Assembly: GCF_006539125.1 (NCBI RefSeq)
Contig: NZ_BJMK01000001.1
Location: 62,001-126,000, forward strand
DNA length: 64,000 bases
Source of the DNA: Gluconobacter sphaericus NBRC 12467
Lineage (GTDB): Bacteria; Pseudomonadota; Alphaproteobacteria; Acetobacterales; Acetobacteraceae
Reading direction: 5' to 3'
In this document: piece by piece, positions 1-9,087 of the stretch
Numbering within the stretch: the first letter of the stretch is position 1
Layout: every line of letters begins with the position of its first letter
The notes under the pieces: model-generated
Databases searched by the model: none
What the model was told of the DNA's origin: nothing
What the model saw: only the letters and a program-made list of their open reading frames with translations
Program-made: the position numbers and the translations under genes

Positions 1-8
1 CGGGATGT

Positions 9-1010
9 ATGGGTAGGAAACGTGGACGCGATATCGACGGGTGGCTGATTCTCGACAAGCCGCTGGGGCCGACCTCCACGGATATGGTCAACAAGCTGCG
101 ATGGGCTTTTGATGCAAAAAAGGCCGGCCATGGCGGAACGCTCGATCCGTTGGCCTCTGGCGTGCTGCCGATCGCGTTCGGCAAGGCCACGCGGACTATT
201 CCCTACATTATGGACGCGACAAAGCGTTATCGTTTTACCCTGACTTTCGGCGAAAGCCGTACGACGGATGACCTTGAAGGCGAGGTTCTGGCGACGTCGC
301 CAAACCGCCCGACCGATGAGCAGATCCTAGCCGTCTTGCCTGCGCTGACGGGCAATGTCATGCAGGTACCCCCGGTTTTTTCGGCGCTTCGGGTCGGGGG
401 CGAGCGGGCCTATGACATGGCGCGGGCCGGCCGTCCGCCGGAACTTCCGCCGCGTCCGGCGCGGATCGATTCGATAACGTTAGTGGAACGTCCGGACGCA
501 GATACGGCCGTCTTTGACGTCCAGTCCGGCAAGGGCGTTTATATGCGTTCTCTGGCGCGGGATATTGCGCTGGCCTGTGGAACGGTCGGACATATTTCGG
601 TGCTACGGCGGACGAAGTGCGGGCCGTTCGATCTGAGTCACGCCTTGACGATCGATCAGATATCACTGGACAAATCGTCTCAAACTGTGGACAACGCCGA
701 TGCTCTTCCGGCTCCTCTGCTGGATGCGGCGACCGCGCTGGTCGACATCCCGGCGCTGGCCGTCACCGATGCGGAGGGAAGGATGCTTGTCTGGGGGCAA
801 TCGATAGACCCCGCGGACCTCGTGCATCCTCTGCCGGCGTCGTCGCAGGTGGAAGACCATCTGTGGCGCGCGATGATCGGAGAGCACGTGCTGGGTCTGT
901 GTCATGTCCGTCATGGGCGGCTCAGGGCAGCGCGTATGCTGGAAAACCACGAGTTTTTTGGAGAACACGATGTCGATTACCGCAGAACGCCGCACGGCAC
1001 TGATTTCTGA
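9..1010 (+). CDS. truB: tRNA pseudouridine(55) synthase TruB
   Basis: Converts U55 in the T-loop of most tRNAs to pseudouridine. The N-terminal half carries the TruB signature [14 protein letters not shown], with the catalytic aspartate at about residue 46, and motifs such as [13 protein letters not shown] and [13 protein letters not shown]. At 333 aa it is slightly longer than E. coli TruB, with a C-terminal extension over the PUA-like region that is normal in alphaproteobacteria. The ATG at 9 is the first in the window and fits the family N-terminus. The 3' end overlaps rpsO by 41 bases, so the two are probably co-transcribed and coupled, as in the common rbfA-truB-rpsO-pnp order. The upstream partner lies outside the window. 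Confidence 0.97.
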   Translation: MGRKRGRDIDGWLILDKPLGPTSTDMVNKLRWAFDAKKAGHGGTLDPLASGVLPIAFGKATRTIPYIMDATKRYRFTLTFGESRTTDDLEGEVLATSPNRPTDEQILAVLPALTGNVMQVPPVFSALRVGGERAYDMARAGRPPELPPRPARIDSITLVERPDADTAVFDVQSGKGVYMRSLARDIALACGTVGHISVLRRTKCGPFDLSHALTIDQISLDKSSQTVDNADALPAPLLDAATALVDIPALAVTDAEGRMLVWGQSIDPADLVHPLPASSQVEDHLWRAMIGEHVLGLCHVRHGRLRAARMLENHEFFGEHDVDYRRTPHGTDF

Positions 1011-1239
1011 GTACAAGCAGAGCGAGACGGATACGGGTTCGCCGGAAGTGCAGGTTGCAATCCTGTCCGAGCGTATCGTCAACCTGACCGAGCACCTGAA
1101 GACCCACAAGAAGGACTTCCACTCCCGTCGTGGTCTTCTGATGATGGTCGGTCAGCGTCGTAGCCTGCTGGACTACCTGAAGCGCAAGGACCAGGCTCGT
1201 TACCAGAGCCTGATCGAGCGTCTCGGCCTGCGTCGCTGA
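970..1239 (+). CDS. rpsO: 30S ribosomal protein S15
   Basis: Primary-binding protein of the 30S platform that contacts 16S rRNA helices 20-22. The 89-aa product begins [16 protein letters not shown] and has the S15 core with [18 protein letters not shown] and [13 protein letters not shown] longer reading from 904 exists but is rejected: the ATG at 970 gives the exact family N-terminus and is preceded by GGAG at a suitable distance. It lies inside the 3' end of truB and upstream of pnp, the classical arrangement. Confidence 0.98.
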   Translation: MSITAERRTALISEYKQSETDTGSPEVQVAILSERIVNLTEHLKTHKKDFHSRRGLLMMVGQRRSLLDYLKRKDQARYQSLIERLGLRR

Positions 1240-1248
1240 GCTAGATCT

Positions 1249-1270
1249 GTCCGGGAGCCTGCTCCCGGAC
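1249..1270 (+). terminator. rpsO-pnp intergenic hairpin
   Basis: Ten bases just after the rpsO stop (GTCCGGGAGC) are repeated as a perfect reverse complement at 1261-1270, leaving a 2-base centre; in RNA this is a 9-bp stem with a CCTG loop. No T-tract follows, so it is more likely a processing or attenuation structure than a strong intrinsic terminator. The position matches the E. coli rpsO-pnp junction, which has a terminator and an RNase III site, but that functional transfer is inference. Confidence 0.45.
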
Positions 1271-1435
1271 ATCCCGCCATCGCCTGTCCGGCGGTGCGGG
1301 TGCGCGACCGGCGTTTCAGGCCACATGGTGTCGTGCCGGGGACTTCCCGCCATCACCGCCATGCCGTCCGAAACGCTGCTCCGCCACCTGCCGGACACCC
1401 GGAGATGGTTTCACCCTTAATTTGGGAAAACATGC

Positions 1436-3586
1436 ATGTTTGATTATTTCCGCAAGGAAATCGAATGGGCCGGACGTCCTCTGATCCTGGAGACCGGGAA
1501 GGTCGCACGCCAGGCAGATGGCGCCGTCATGATCACTTATGGCGATACGGTCGTGCTCTGCACCGCCGTTGGCGCCAAGAGCGTCAAGCCGGGACAGGAC
1601 TTCTTCCCGCTGACGGTCAACTACCAGGAAAAGGCTTACGCCGCCGGCAAGATCCCGGGTGGGTTCTTCAAGCGTGAAGGTCGTCCGTCCGAAGCCGAAG
1701 TTCTGAACGCCCGTCTGATCGACCGTCCGATCCGTCCGCTGTTCCCGGAGAACTTCCGCAACGAAGTTCAGATCACCGCAACGGTTCTGAGCTACGACAA
1801 CGAGAACGATCCGGCTCTCGTGTCGCTGATCGGCTGCTCTGCTGCGCTGACGCTCTCCGGCATTCCGTTCTTCGGCCCGGTTGCATGCGCCCGTATCGGC
1901 CGCATCGACGGCAAGCTGGTTGTGAACCCGGTTCACGATGAACTCAAGGACAGCACGCTCGACCTGATGGTCGCCGGTACGGCCGAAGGCGTGCTGATGG
2001 TTGAATCCGAAGCCAGCGAGCTTTCGGAAGAGACGATGCTTGAAGCCGTCACGCTGGGTCACACCTCCTTCCAGCCGGTCATCGACGCCATCATCGCGCT
2101 GGCCGAGCATGCTGCGAAGGCGCCGTGGGATCTGCCGTCGCTGACGAAGGAAGAAATTGCCCTTCGCAAGCGTGTTGAGAAGGTCGGCAACAAGCTGATG
2201 GCGGACGCTTACAAGGAGCGTCAGAAGCAGGCCCGTTACAAGAAGGTCGCCGAAGCCAAGGACCGGATCAACGAGATCCTGGCCGAGGAAGGTCTCGACG
2301 TCGAACTGGCCAAGCCGATGCTCAAGGAGCTTGAGGCACAGGTTGTTCGTGGCTCCATCCTCAAGACGGGCATCCGTATTGATGGTCGTGATCTGAAGAC
2401 GGTCCGCCCGATCCTCGCCGAAGTCGGTATCCTGCCGCGCGCTCATGGAACATCCCTGTTCACGCGTGGCGAGACGCAGGCCCTCGTGGTCGCAACGCTC
2501 GGCACGGGGCAGGATGAGCAGATCATCGATGCGCTGGAAGGTGAATACCGTTCCAACTTCATGCTGCATTACAACTTCCCGCCGTATTCGGTTGGTGAGT
2601 GTGGCCGCATGGGCTCCCCGGGCCGTCGTGAAATCGGTCACGGCAAGCTGGCATGGCGCGCAATCCACCCGCTGCTGCCGAGCAAGGAAGCTTTCCCGTA
2701 CACGATGCGTGTGGTTTCCGAGATCACGGAAAGCAACGGCTCGTCTTCCATGGCAACTGTCTGCGGTTCCTCGCTCGCGCTGATGGATGCCGGCGTTCCG
2801 CTGCCGCGTCCGGTGGCTGGCATTGCCATGGGCCTGATCAAGGAAGACCGTGGCTACGCCGTGCTGTCCGACATCCTGGGTGACGAAGATCACCTCGGCG
2901 ACATGGACTTCAAGGTGGCTGGTACGGCTGACGGCGTGACCGCGCTTCAGATGGACATCAAGATCACGTCCATCACGCCGGAAATCATGAAGATCGCGCT
3001 GGAGCAGGCCCGTGAAGGCCGGATTCACATCCTTGGCGAAATGTCCAAGGCGCTGACGGAAGGCCGTTCGGATGTTTCGGGCAATGCTCCGAAGATCACC
3101 ACGATCTCCGTTCCTAAGGAAAAGATCCGTGATGTGATCGGCTCCGGTGGCAAGGTGATCCGCGAGATCGTCGAATATTCTGGTGCGAAGGTTGATATCG
3201 GTGACGATGGCACCGTGACGATCGCTGCTTCGAATGACGAACAGGCCCAAAAGGCTATCGCCCGCATCGAAGGTATTATCGCCGAGCCGGAAATCGGTCG
3301 TATCTATGACGGTAAGGTCGTCAAGACTGCCGATTTCGGTGCGTTCGTGAACTTCCTCGGTCCGCGTGACGGTCTGGTTCACATCTCCGAGCTGGCCGAA
3401 GGCCGCGTTGCGAAGACGTCCGACGTCGTCAAGCAGGGCGATACCGTGAAGGTCAAGGTCATCGGATTTGATGACCGTGGCAAGGTCAAGCTCTCTATGA
3501 GGGTTGTCGATCAGGCCACGGGCGCCGATATTACGGAGAGTGTGGGGGCCAAGCCTGGCCGTCCGCCCCGTCGCGACGCCGAATGA
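1436..3586 (+). CDS. pnp: Polyribonucleotide nucleotidyltransferase (PNPase)
   Basis: Phosphorolytic 3'-5' exoribonuclease of the RNA degradosome, a trimer that degrades and tails RNA. The 716-aa protein has the full architecture: first RNase PH domain (about 10-140), helical linker (about 240-310), second RNase PH domain (about 325-540), a KH domain with the loop [10 protein letters not shown], and a C-terminal S1 domain ([17 protein letters not shown]). The phosphate/catalytic elements [18 protein letters not shown] and [16 protein letters not shown] are intact. The start gives the standard [12 protein letters not shown]-terminus; the ribosome-binding site is weak. The 196-base leader after rpsO contains hairpins, consistent with the autoregulation known for pnp in enterobacteria (inference). 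Confidence 0.98.
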   Translation: MFDYFRKEIEWAGRPLILETGKVARQADGAVMITYGDTVVLCTAVGAKSVKPGQDFFPLTVNYQEKAYAAGKIPGGFFKREGRPSEAEVLNARLIDRPIRPLFPENFRNEVQITATVLSYDNENDPALVSLIGCSAALTLSGIPFFGPVACARIGRIDGKLVVNPVHDELKDSTLDLMVAGTAEGVLMVESEASELSEETMLEAVTLGHTSFQPVIDAIIALAEHAAKAPWDLPSLTKEEIALRKRVEKVGNKLMADAYKERQKQARYKKVAEAKDRINEILAEEGLDVELAKPMLKELEAQVVRGSILKTGIRIDGRDLKTVRPILAEVGILPRAHGTSLFTRGETQALVVATLGTGQDEQIIDALEGEYRSNFMLHYNFPPYSVGECGRMGSPGRREIGHGKLAWRAIHPLLPSKEAFPYTMRVVSEITESNGSSSMATVCGSSLALMDAGVPLPRPVAGIAMGLIKEDRGYAVLSDILGDEDHLGDMDFKVAGTADGVTALQMDIKITSITPEIMKIALEQAREGRIHILGEMSKALTEGRSDVSGNAPKITTISVPKEKIRDVIGSGGKVIREIVEYSGAKVDIGDDGTVTIAASNDEQAQKAIARIEGIIAEPEIGRIYDGKVVKTADFGAFVNFLGPRDGLVHISELAEGRVAKTSDVVKQGDTVKVKVIGFDDRGKVKLSMRVVDQATGADITESVGAKPGRPPRRDAE

Positions 3587-3593
3587 GTGTTGG

Positions 3594-3625
3594 GGCGGGG
3601 CTCGCAAGGCCCCGCCTTTTTTTTT
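3594..3625 (+). terminator. Rho-independent terminator after pnp
   Basis: GGCGGGGC and GCCCCGCC form a perfect 8-bp stem around a 7-base loop, followed by nine consecutive T. It starts 8 bases after the pnp stop codon and ends the truB-rpsO-pnp transcript. Confidence 0.92.
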
Positions 3626-3651
3626 CTGAGTTTCGGAGACAGCCAGTCCCC

Positions 3652-5070
3652 ATGAAATCTATTGATACCCTCCGTTTTGGTGGTCAGGATGTGCTGCCTC
3701 TGATCGAAGGGGGCAAAGGTGTTTCCGTCTCCACGGGTTTTTCAGCCGGACACTGGGCTGCCGCTGGCGGGATCGGAACCATCTCGGCCGTCAATGCGGA
3801 CAGCTACGATCAGGACGGTAACCCCGTACCGCAGATCTATCACGGTCGCACGCGCCGCGAGCGCCAGCAGGAGCTGATCCGCTACGCGATCGACGGCGGC
3901 ATCGCCCAGGCGAAAATTGCTCGCGACATCTCGGGTGGCAAGGGCCGGATCAACGTCAATATCCTGTGGGAAATGGGCGGGGCCGAGGAAGTCATCATCG
4001 GGATTCTCGAAGGAGCTCCCGGACTGGTACATGGCGTGACCTGTGGGGCGGGGATGCCGTATCGCCTGTCCGACATCGCGGTCCGTTTCGGTATTCCGTA
4101 TTACCCGATCGTGTCCTCTGGGCGCGCCTTCAACGCTCTGTGGCGCCGTGCCTACAGCAAGGCTCCCGAACTGCTGGGTGGTGTGGTTTATGAAGATCCG
4201 TGGCGTGCGGGGGGCCATAACGGCCTCTCCAACACGGAAAATCCGCTGTCTCCAGAAGATCCCTATCCGCGCGTTCTCGAACTGCGTCGCGTCATGCGCA
4301 ATTATGGTCTGGGCGAAACGCCAATCATCATGGCTGGTGGCGTCTGGCATCTTGAGGAATGGCAGGACTGGATTGGCAATCCGGAACTGGGGCCGATTGC
4401 GTTTCAGTTCGGAACCCGTCCGCTCCTGACGCAGGAAAGTCCGATCCCTAACGCCTGGAAGCGCCGTCTTCTGACGCTGAAGAAGGGAGATGTGTATCTC
4501 AACCGCTTCTCCCCGACCGGGTTCTACTCTTCGGCTGTCAAGAACAGCTTCCTGAGCGATCTGTGCGACCGCTCCGCGCGTCAGGTGCCGTACAGTCAGG
4601 AAACCGGTGACGGATATGAGGCGTCTTACGGCGTCGGTGTCCGCAAGCGTGAAGTCTTCGTGCCGGCGGCCGATCGTCCGAGGATTGCCGAATGGGAAGC
4701 CGCGGGCTTCACCGAGGCCCTGCGCACACCGGATGACACTCTGGTTTTCGTGACGCCAGAAAGCGCTCGCGAGATCCTGGCGGACCAGACGGCCTGCATG
4801 GGCTGTCTGTCGCAGTGCCGTTTCTCCAACTGGACGCAGAAAGAGCCATACACGACGGGCCAGAAGGCTGACCCGCGTTCCTTCTGCATCCAGAAGACGC
4901 TCCAGACCATTTCCCATATCCCGCCCGGAGCGGATGACGATGTGGTCATGGACCATAACCTTATGTTCGGCGGCACGAATGCGTGGCGCTTCGGGACGGA
5001 TCCGTTCTACGCAAACGGATTTGTTCCGACGGTCGGCCAGCTCGTGGAGCGTATTCTGACCGGTCGCTGA
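3652..5070 (+). CDS. Nitronate monooxygenase family protein (FMN TIM barrel)
   Basis: Probable FMN-dependent enzyme of the nitronate monooxygenase / 2-nitropropane dioxygenase superfamily. At 472 aa it is longer than typical NMOs (about 310-380 aa). The barrel shows GTISAVNADSYDQDG near the N-terminus, INVNILWEMGGAEEVI, GVTCGAGMPYRL and the flavin phosphate-binding region PIIMAGGVWHLEEW...FQFGTRPLL. The C-terminal extension has an unusual cysteine cluster, ACMGCLSQC, which could bind metal. The ATG at 3652 is chosen over an in-frame upstream start because the pnp terminator lies between them and GGAG precedes 3652. It stops 3 bases before the FUSC gene. Substrate unknown; oxidation of nitronates is the family inference only. 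Confidence 0.8.
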   Translation: MKSIDTLRFGGQDVLPLIEGGKGVSVSTGFSAGHWAAAGGIGTISAVNADSYDQDGNPVPQIYHGRTRRERQQELIRYAIDGGIAQAKIARDISGGKGRINVNILWEMGGAEEVIIGILEGAPGLVHGVTCGAGMPYRLSDIAVRFGIPYYPIVSSGRAFNALWRRAYSKAPELLGGVVYEDPWRAGGHNGLSNTENPLSPEDPYPRVLELRRVMRNYGLGETPIIMAGGVWHLEEWQDWIGNPELGPIAFQFGTRPLLTQESPIPNAWKRRLLTLKKGDVYLNRFSPTGFYSSAVKNSFLSDLCDRSARQVPYSQETGDGYEASYGVGVRKREVFVPAADRPRIAEWEAAGFTEALRTPDDTLVFVTPESAREILADQTACMGCLSQCRFSNWTQKEPYTTGQKADPRSFCIQKTLQTISHIPPGADDDVVMDHNLMFGGTNAWRFGTDPFYANGFVPTVGQLVERILTGR

Positions 5071-5073
5071 GAC

Positions 5074-7065
5074 ATGGTCCGTGACCCTCTCTCTTTTGGT
5101 CCGTCGTCCCGGCCTGCCCTGAATCGGGGCAGGCCGTTCGACTTTCTAACGCAGTTTCTGGCGCGGTATTCGATCCCTGTCAGTCCGGAGCAGATTGCTC
5201 CGGCGGAAGGAAGCCGGGCTGCAGTTGCCACGGTCGTGGCACTTCTTCCCGCAATTTATGAACATCAGGCCGTGCTGGCCTGGGCTGCGTTTGCGGCCTT
5301 CTGGAGCTGTCTGATCGAGCCGGGCGGGACGGCTCGAGAACAACTCCGTATTCTCGGACTCTTTACGGTGGCCGGCGCGATCCTTGGGGGCGTGACGTCT
5401 CTTATCGCCGTGTATCCGTTCTGGGGCGTGTTGCCCTGGCTGCTTTTGACGGGCCTGCTGGTCGGTATGGCCCGCGCGCTGACACCGTCCATGGCGTTGC
5501 TCAGCACGCTTCTGGGCTGCGTGATGCTCGCGGGAACGGGGTTCCCGGCCCATGGGCTTCAGGATGCTTTTGTCATTGCCGGGGCATTTGGTGGCGGCGG
5601 TCTGTGGGCCACGCTCCTGTGCCTCGTCATCTGGCCGCTGCATCCCTATGCGCCTGCACGGCGGGCCGTGGGAGGCTGTTACCGGCTGCTGTCGGTTATG
5701 GCGGGCGAGATCGCGGCGGGGCGTTTTCAGGAAACCGTACACCGGCAGAACGTACGGACGGCAATCGAGCGCGCGCGCGCTATGGCGCTTCAGATTGATG
5801 CCGGGCATGCGAGTTATGGCATGCGCGGGCGACTGATTGCATCTCTGGCCGGTGCGGAACGCCTGTTCACTGCGATGCTGGCCGTCGAACATCTCGTTGA
5901 GACGCGTGGCCTGGACTTTGAGGCCCGGGGCACGCTGGCGGCGTTTTCCGCGCTTTGCCTGCATGCCAGTGACGCCGCACTTGATCCCGCACCGGACCTT
6001 GCTCATCTGGCCTCTGAGGGGCTCGCGCTTGCGGAGAGCATTCCCGCGACGACGGGGCCGATTGGGGAATTGGTCGCGACCAGTGCGCGGACCCTGGGAA
6101 CGCTGGCTGAAGGGCTCGCGCAGAAGGAACGCCTGCCATTTGATGCCGAACTGCCCCGACATGTCGCCCGGCTGACGCCGGCGATCTGGCAGCATACGCT
6201 GCGTCTCGTGGTCGGTCTGCTGGCGACCTATATGACCACCTGGTGGCTTGGACTTGATTACGGGTTCTGGGCGCTGGTGGCGGTGGTACTGGTGATCCAG
6301 CCGTCCGGACAGACGACGCTGGTGCGGGCGCTGGAGCGTGTGCTCGGGACCGTGGGCGGTGGTGTGCTGGCGTTGCTGCTGACGCCGTTCCTGCCAGGAT
6401 CGACCCAGATGCTGGCGGCTGTGGCGCTGTTCGTGATCGGTGCCATTGCCATGCGGGCGGTCAATTACACCATGCTGGTCGTATTCATCAGCGCGCAGTT
6501 CATCGTTGTGACTGAAATGATCATGCCATCGCAAGGTGTGGCCTGGATGCGGATGCTCGACAACACGCTTGGCAGCGTGATCGGGCTGCTCTGCGCTTTC
6601 ATGGTCTGCCCGCAACGCCGGGGTCAGGACATGGATGGTCTGTTGCAGACGGCTGTTGTGGGCAATCTGCGCTATCTGGCGGCCGTTCTGAAACGGGAAG
6701 ATCCGGTCATGACGGACCGCATCCAGCGTCAGGCCGGCATCGATACGACACGCGCGGAGTTCGCCCGAGGCTCGCTGCCTGTTCTGGGGGGAGTATCCGC
6801 CGTCGGAGAACGCGCGACGCAGGCCCATGCCCTGTTGCGGGCGCTGCGCCGGTTGAGCGGCGAGGCGACCCTGCTGCGTTTCGATATCTCTGCCGGGCTG
6901 TGTGAAGGCGATGCGCAGGCTGGTGAACGCTGGAGCGCTACGGCGGCAGCTTTGGAAGCGGGTGGCCCGCTTGCAGGTATCACCCTTAAGCTCCAGAACG
7001 GGGAAATCATGGCCGAGATCGCGGCTTTGGAACGGGCCGGACGCGGGGATCGCGCCGTTTCCTGA
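5074..7065 (+). CDS. FUSC family inner-membrane protein (AaeB-like)
   Basis: Large membrane protein of the fusaric acid resistance / aromatic acid exporter superfamily, 663 aa. There are two blocks of hydrophobic helices: one at about residues 45-190 and a second at about 365-500 (RLVVGLLATYMTTWWLGLDYGFWALVAVVLVIQ, then repeats of alternating helices). They are separated by, and followed by, soluble helical segments, the usual FUSC layout. The GLDYGFWALV segment is the conserved core of the family. The start lies 3 bases after the preceding stop, so it is expressed with the NMO-like gene. No MFP (AaeA-like) or outer-membrane partner is adjacent, so substrate and direction are not shown. Confidence 0.85.
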   Translation: MVRDPLSFGPSSRPALNRGRPFDFLTQFLARYSIPVSPEQIAPAEGSRAAVATVVALLPAIYEHQAVLAWAAFAAFWSCLIEPGGTAREQLRILGLFTVAGAILGGVTSLIAVYPFWGVLPWLLLTGLLVGMARALTPSMALLSTLLGCVMLAGTGFPAHGLQDAFVIAGAFGGGGLWATLLCLVIWPLHPYAPARRAVGGCYRLLSVMAGEIAAGRFQETVHRQNVRTAIERARAMALQIDAGHASYGMRGRLIASLAGAERLFTAMLAVEHLVETRGLDFEARGTLAAFSALCLHASDAALDPAPDLAHLASEGLALAESIPATTGPIGELVATSARTLGTLAEGLAQKERLPFDAELPRHVARLTPAIWQHTLRLVVGLLATYMTTWWLGLDYGFWALVAVVLVIQPSGQTTLVRALERVLGTVGGGVLALLLTPFLPGSTQMLAAVALFVIGAIAMRAVNYTMLVVFISAQFIVVTEMIMPSQGVAWMRMLDNTLGSVIGLLCAFMVCPQRRGQDMDGLLQTAVVGNLRYLAAVLKREDPVMTDRIQRQAGIDTTRAEFARGSLPVLGGVSAVGERATQAHALLRALRRLSGEATLLRFDISAGLCEGDAQAGERWSATAAALEAGGPLAGITLKLQNGEIMAEIAALERAGRGDRAVS

Positions 7066-7076
7066 AATCAGGACGG

Positions 7077-7113
7077 GGGGAGACGGAACTCCATCTCCCC
7101 TTCTGTTTGTGTC
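7077..7113 (+). terminator. Probable terminator after the FUSC gene
   Basis: GGGGAGA and TCTCCCC pair around a 10-base loop, followed by a T-rich but interrupted tract (TTCTGTTTGTGT). It lies between the convergent FUSC and lipoprotein genes. Confidence 0.45.
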
Positions 7114-7138
7114 TCATGTTTCAAAAGAAGCGCGGGCG

Positions 7139-7543
7139 TCAGTGACGGCCGCCGCCGCCATGACCACCACCGCCGGGACCGCCGCCATGTCCACCTGGAC
7201 CGCCGCCGGGACGACCGCCGCCACCTGGGCCACCGGGCCCACCACCATGACCCCCGCCACCCATGTGACCTCCGCCCCCCGGCCCGCCACCGCCGGGGCC
7301 ACGTCCGCCGGGGCCGCGGCCACCACCTGGGCCGCGTCCGCGATAGGGACCGACACCATAGCCTGGGCCCCAGCCGCCACCCCAGCCACCGCCCCAGCCG
7401 GTATCGTAACCGCCATAATAGCCACCGCCTCCATAGCTGCCATAGCCGCCGTAACCATCATAGCCGACGCAACCGGACAGCATGCCGAGCAGGCAGAGCG
7501 CGCCGCTAATGCGGGCGAAGGTCTGTGTTGTCCGACGGATCAT
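7139..7543 (-). CDS. Glycine-rich lipoprotein
   Basis: 134 aa. A basic N-terminus (MIRRTTQTF) is followed by a hydrophobic stretch and a lipobox LSGC with the modified cysteine at residue 25, so export and lipidation are predicted. The rest is almost wholly Gly, Pro, Tyr, His and Trp: YGGYGSYGGGGYYGG first, then runs of RGPGG, GGGPGG and GGHGG with histidines towards the C-terminus. It should be disordered. The start codon overlaps the stop of the upstream VOC gene in ATGA, so translation is coupled. Other frames stay open here because of the GGN/CCN repeats, but only this one has a signal peptide and coupling. Function unknown; such proteins can bind metal or coat surfaces. Confidence 0.75.
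   Translation of the reverse strand: MIRRTTQTFARISGALCLLGMLSGCVGYDGYGGYGSYGGGGYYGGYDTGWGGGWGGGWGPGYGVGPYRGRGPGGGRGPGGRGPGGGGPGGGGHMGGGGHGGGPGGPGGGGRPGGGPGGHGGGPGGGGHGGGGRH
7150..7460. repeat. Low-complexity Gly-Pro coding repeat
   Basis: About 300 bases of near-tandem GCC/CCG-type triplets (on the + strand, variants of CCACCGCCGGGACCG) encode the Gly-Pro-His tail of the lipoprotein. This repeat keeps several reading frames open, which explains long spurious frames on both strands. It is a likely site of length variation by slippage. Confidence 0.7.
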
Positions 7544-8478
7544 TTCGCGTCTCCTGTCAGGTCGGTGTCATGCAGTTCCATGACGCCGAAGGCGGCACCC
7601 GCTGGATCCGCAAGGACGGCGATCATGCTGTTCTGATGATCCAGATGTGGTTCGACCAGGACGCGGCCGCCAAGTTGCACGGCTTTTTCGGCCGCACTGC
7701 CCACACTGTCCACCTGTACGAAGCTGAGCCAGCGGGCCCGTGCGTTCGGCGGTAGTCGCGGTGGGAGCGGATTAACCGTTGCGCGGGCTACGGACTGCGC
7801 CTCAAGGATGTAACGCTGGTTGGTGTCAGGCGCTGGCGCGGCCTCGACCTGATAGCCGAAGAGCTTCTGGTAGAACCCTGCGCTTGCAGACGGCGTGGAG
7901 GTCAGGAGTGAATGCCAGATCCAGTCGCCCTGTACCGTAGGATCCGTATCGTTTTGGTCGCCATGCAGGGCATGCAGGCTTGCAAAGAGGGCCCCTTGCG
8001 GATCGGCGATGATGGCCTGTTCGCCCCGGCCCTGGATCATGGTCGGGCGGAACAGCACCTTGGCGCCCCACTGACGTGACGATTTCGTCAGTGTCGCAAC
8101 GTCTGGCGCTGAAAAGAAAGGCAGCCAGAGCGGATGAGGCGGGTTGTCGGTATCGGGCAGGGGGCGCTCGACCAGACCGGCCACGACATGCCCGTTCACG
8201 AGGGCTTCAGAGTAGTGCCCGCGAGAGACGGGACGGTCCTGAAAGGTCCAGCCCAGAAGGCCGCCGTAAAATGCCTTAGCCTTGGCGAGATCGGGAGTGG
8301 TGAGCTGGGCATAGACGATTTTGCCAGGCAGGACCTTGGCCTCGCTGGCAGGAGCCGGGACTGTCGTCTGCGCATGGGCGCCGGAAAGGGGGGCTGTCAG
8401 GCCGAGACCGATGGAAAGAGCCGCTGACAGCGTGACGGCAGCCGTACCTGCTCGGGAAGGACGGGGAAAGGGCGGCAA
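7540..8478 (-). CDS. Exported VOC (glyoxalase/dioxygenase-fold) protein
   Basis: Two tandem vicinal-oxygen-chelate modules: IVYAQLTTPDLAKAKAFYGGLLGW begins the first and SLLTSTPSASAGFYQKLFGY the second. I choose a TTG start at 8478, because it is preceded by AGAAGGAG at ideal spacing and gives a clean signal peptide (MPPFPRPSRAGTAAV... to a cleavage site after AHA). The in-frame extension to 8613 has no ribosome-binding site and encodes non-family sequence. The product is 312 aa and predicted periplasmic. Related two-module proteins are annotated as glyoxalase/bleomycin-resistance or CFP-30/hydrolase-like proteins, but no substrate can be assigned. It is coupled to the glycine-rich lipoprotein by a 4-base ATGA overlap. 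Confidence 0.8.
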   Translation of the reverse strand: MPPFPRPSRAGTAAVTLSAALSIGLGLTAPLSGAHAQTTVPAPASEAKVLPGKIVYAQLTTPDLAKAKAFYGGLLGWTFQDRPVSRGHYSEALVNGHVVAGLVERPLPDTDNPPHPLWLPFFSAPDVATLTKSSRQWGAKVLFRPTMIQGRGEQAIIADPQGALFASLHALHGDQNDTDPTVQGDWIWHSLLTSTPSASAGFYQKLFGYQVEAAPAPDTNQRYILEAQSVARATVNPLPPRLPPNARARWLSFVQVDSVGSAAEKAVQLGGRVLVEPHLDHQNSMIAVLADPAGAAFGVMELHDTDLTGDAK

Positions 8479-8641
8479 GGCGGCACTCCTTCTGTTCTGA
8501 CCCGCACGAAGCGCCTGCTGGCACCCGACGCTGGGCGGAGAGGGGGTATTCTGTGGTTCCCCGGAATAGGGGCATGACGTTTCATGTCCCATTCCGTTCC
8601 CGGAATGCAGCAAAAATGAGGCAAGCCCTTGTCGGGGAAAC

Positions 8642-9061
8642 TCAGATCAGGGCCAGCTCGGTCAGTTCGCGCCGCAGCTGGGGCGGAAGATCGGCAATTC
8701 CGTCCTGTATCAGGCTGTTGCCGAGGTCCGGCGGGGCGTCTTTGGGTTCCAGATAGCGCCAGCCCTGAAAGGGCCGCATGGGGCGGGGCTGGACCGGGAT
8801 GATGTCATCGGACACGACAATCAGCGTACCCGTACTGCCATCAGCGCGTTGGCAGGATTCCAACCCGATGATTGGCTGGCGGCACAGGACCATGCCGTCC
8901 ATCACGCGGTACAGCGAGCCACCATCCAGCACCTCTTCGGCCCGTTTGGGCATGGTGCGGGTCTGGACGGTGGCGTGGCCGTTAACGCGGTCGTGGTTCA
9001 GCCGCTCGCGCAGGACTTCAATACTCGGGCAGCCGACGGCCAGCTTGATGATGTTCAGCAT
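8642..9061 (-). CDS. DUF1489 family protein
   Basis: 139 aa with the N-terminus MLNIIKLAVGC and body VYRGTK-like region typical of the alphaproteobacterial DUF1489 family (small cytosolic proteins of unknown role). Distinct features are YRVMDGMVLCRQPIIGLE in the middle and the basic/acidic patch PMRPFQGWRYLE. No signal peptide or membrane helix. It lies 26 bases downstream of the nucleoside hydrolase gene on the same strand and probably shares its transcript. A 7-bp hairpin follows at 8590-8607. Confidence 0.83.
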   Translation of the reverse strand: MLNIIKLAVGCPSIEVLRERLNHDRVNGHATVQTRTMPKRAEEVLDGGSLYRVMDGMVLCRQPIIGLESCQRADGSTGTLIVVSDDIIPVQPRPMRPFQGWRYLEPKDAPPDLGNSLIQDGIADLPPQLRRELTELALI

Positions 9062-9087
9062 AGTGTCGGATGCCCTCCTGTAAGCTT

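Noticed and set aside
1316-3607. Very long minus-strand frame antisense to pnp
   Set aside because: Mirror of a highly biased, conserved + strand gene; no start site or family features.
6902-7636. Long open frames on both strands over the glycine-rich gene
   Set aside because: They result from GC-triplet repeats. The frame with signal peptide, lipobox and ATGA coupling is the only credible gene.
8590-8607. 7-bp hairpin downstream of the DUF1489 gene
   Set aside because: Short stem with 4-base loop and no T-run; not strong enough to call a terminator.
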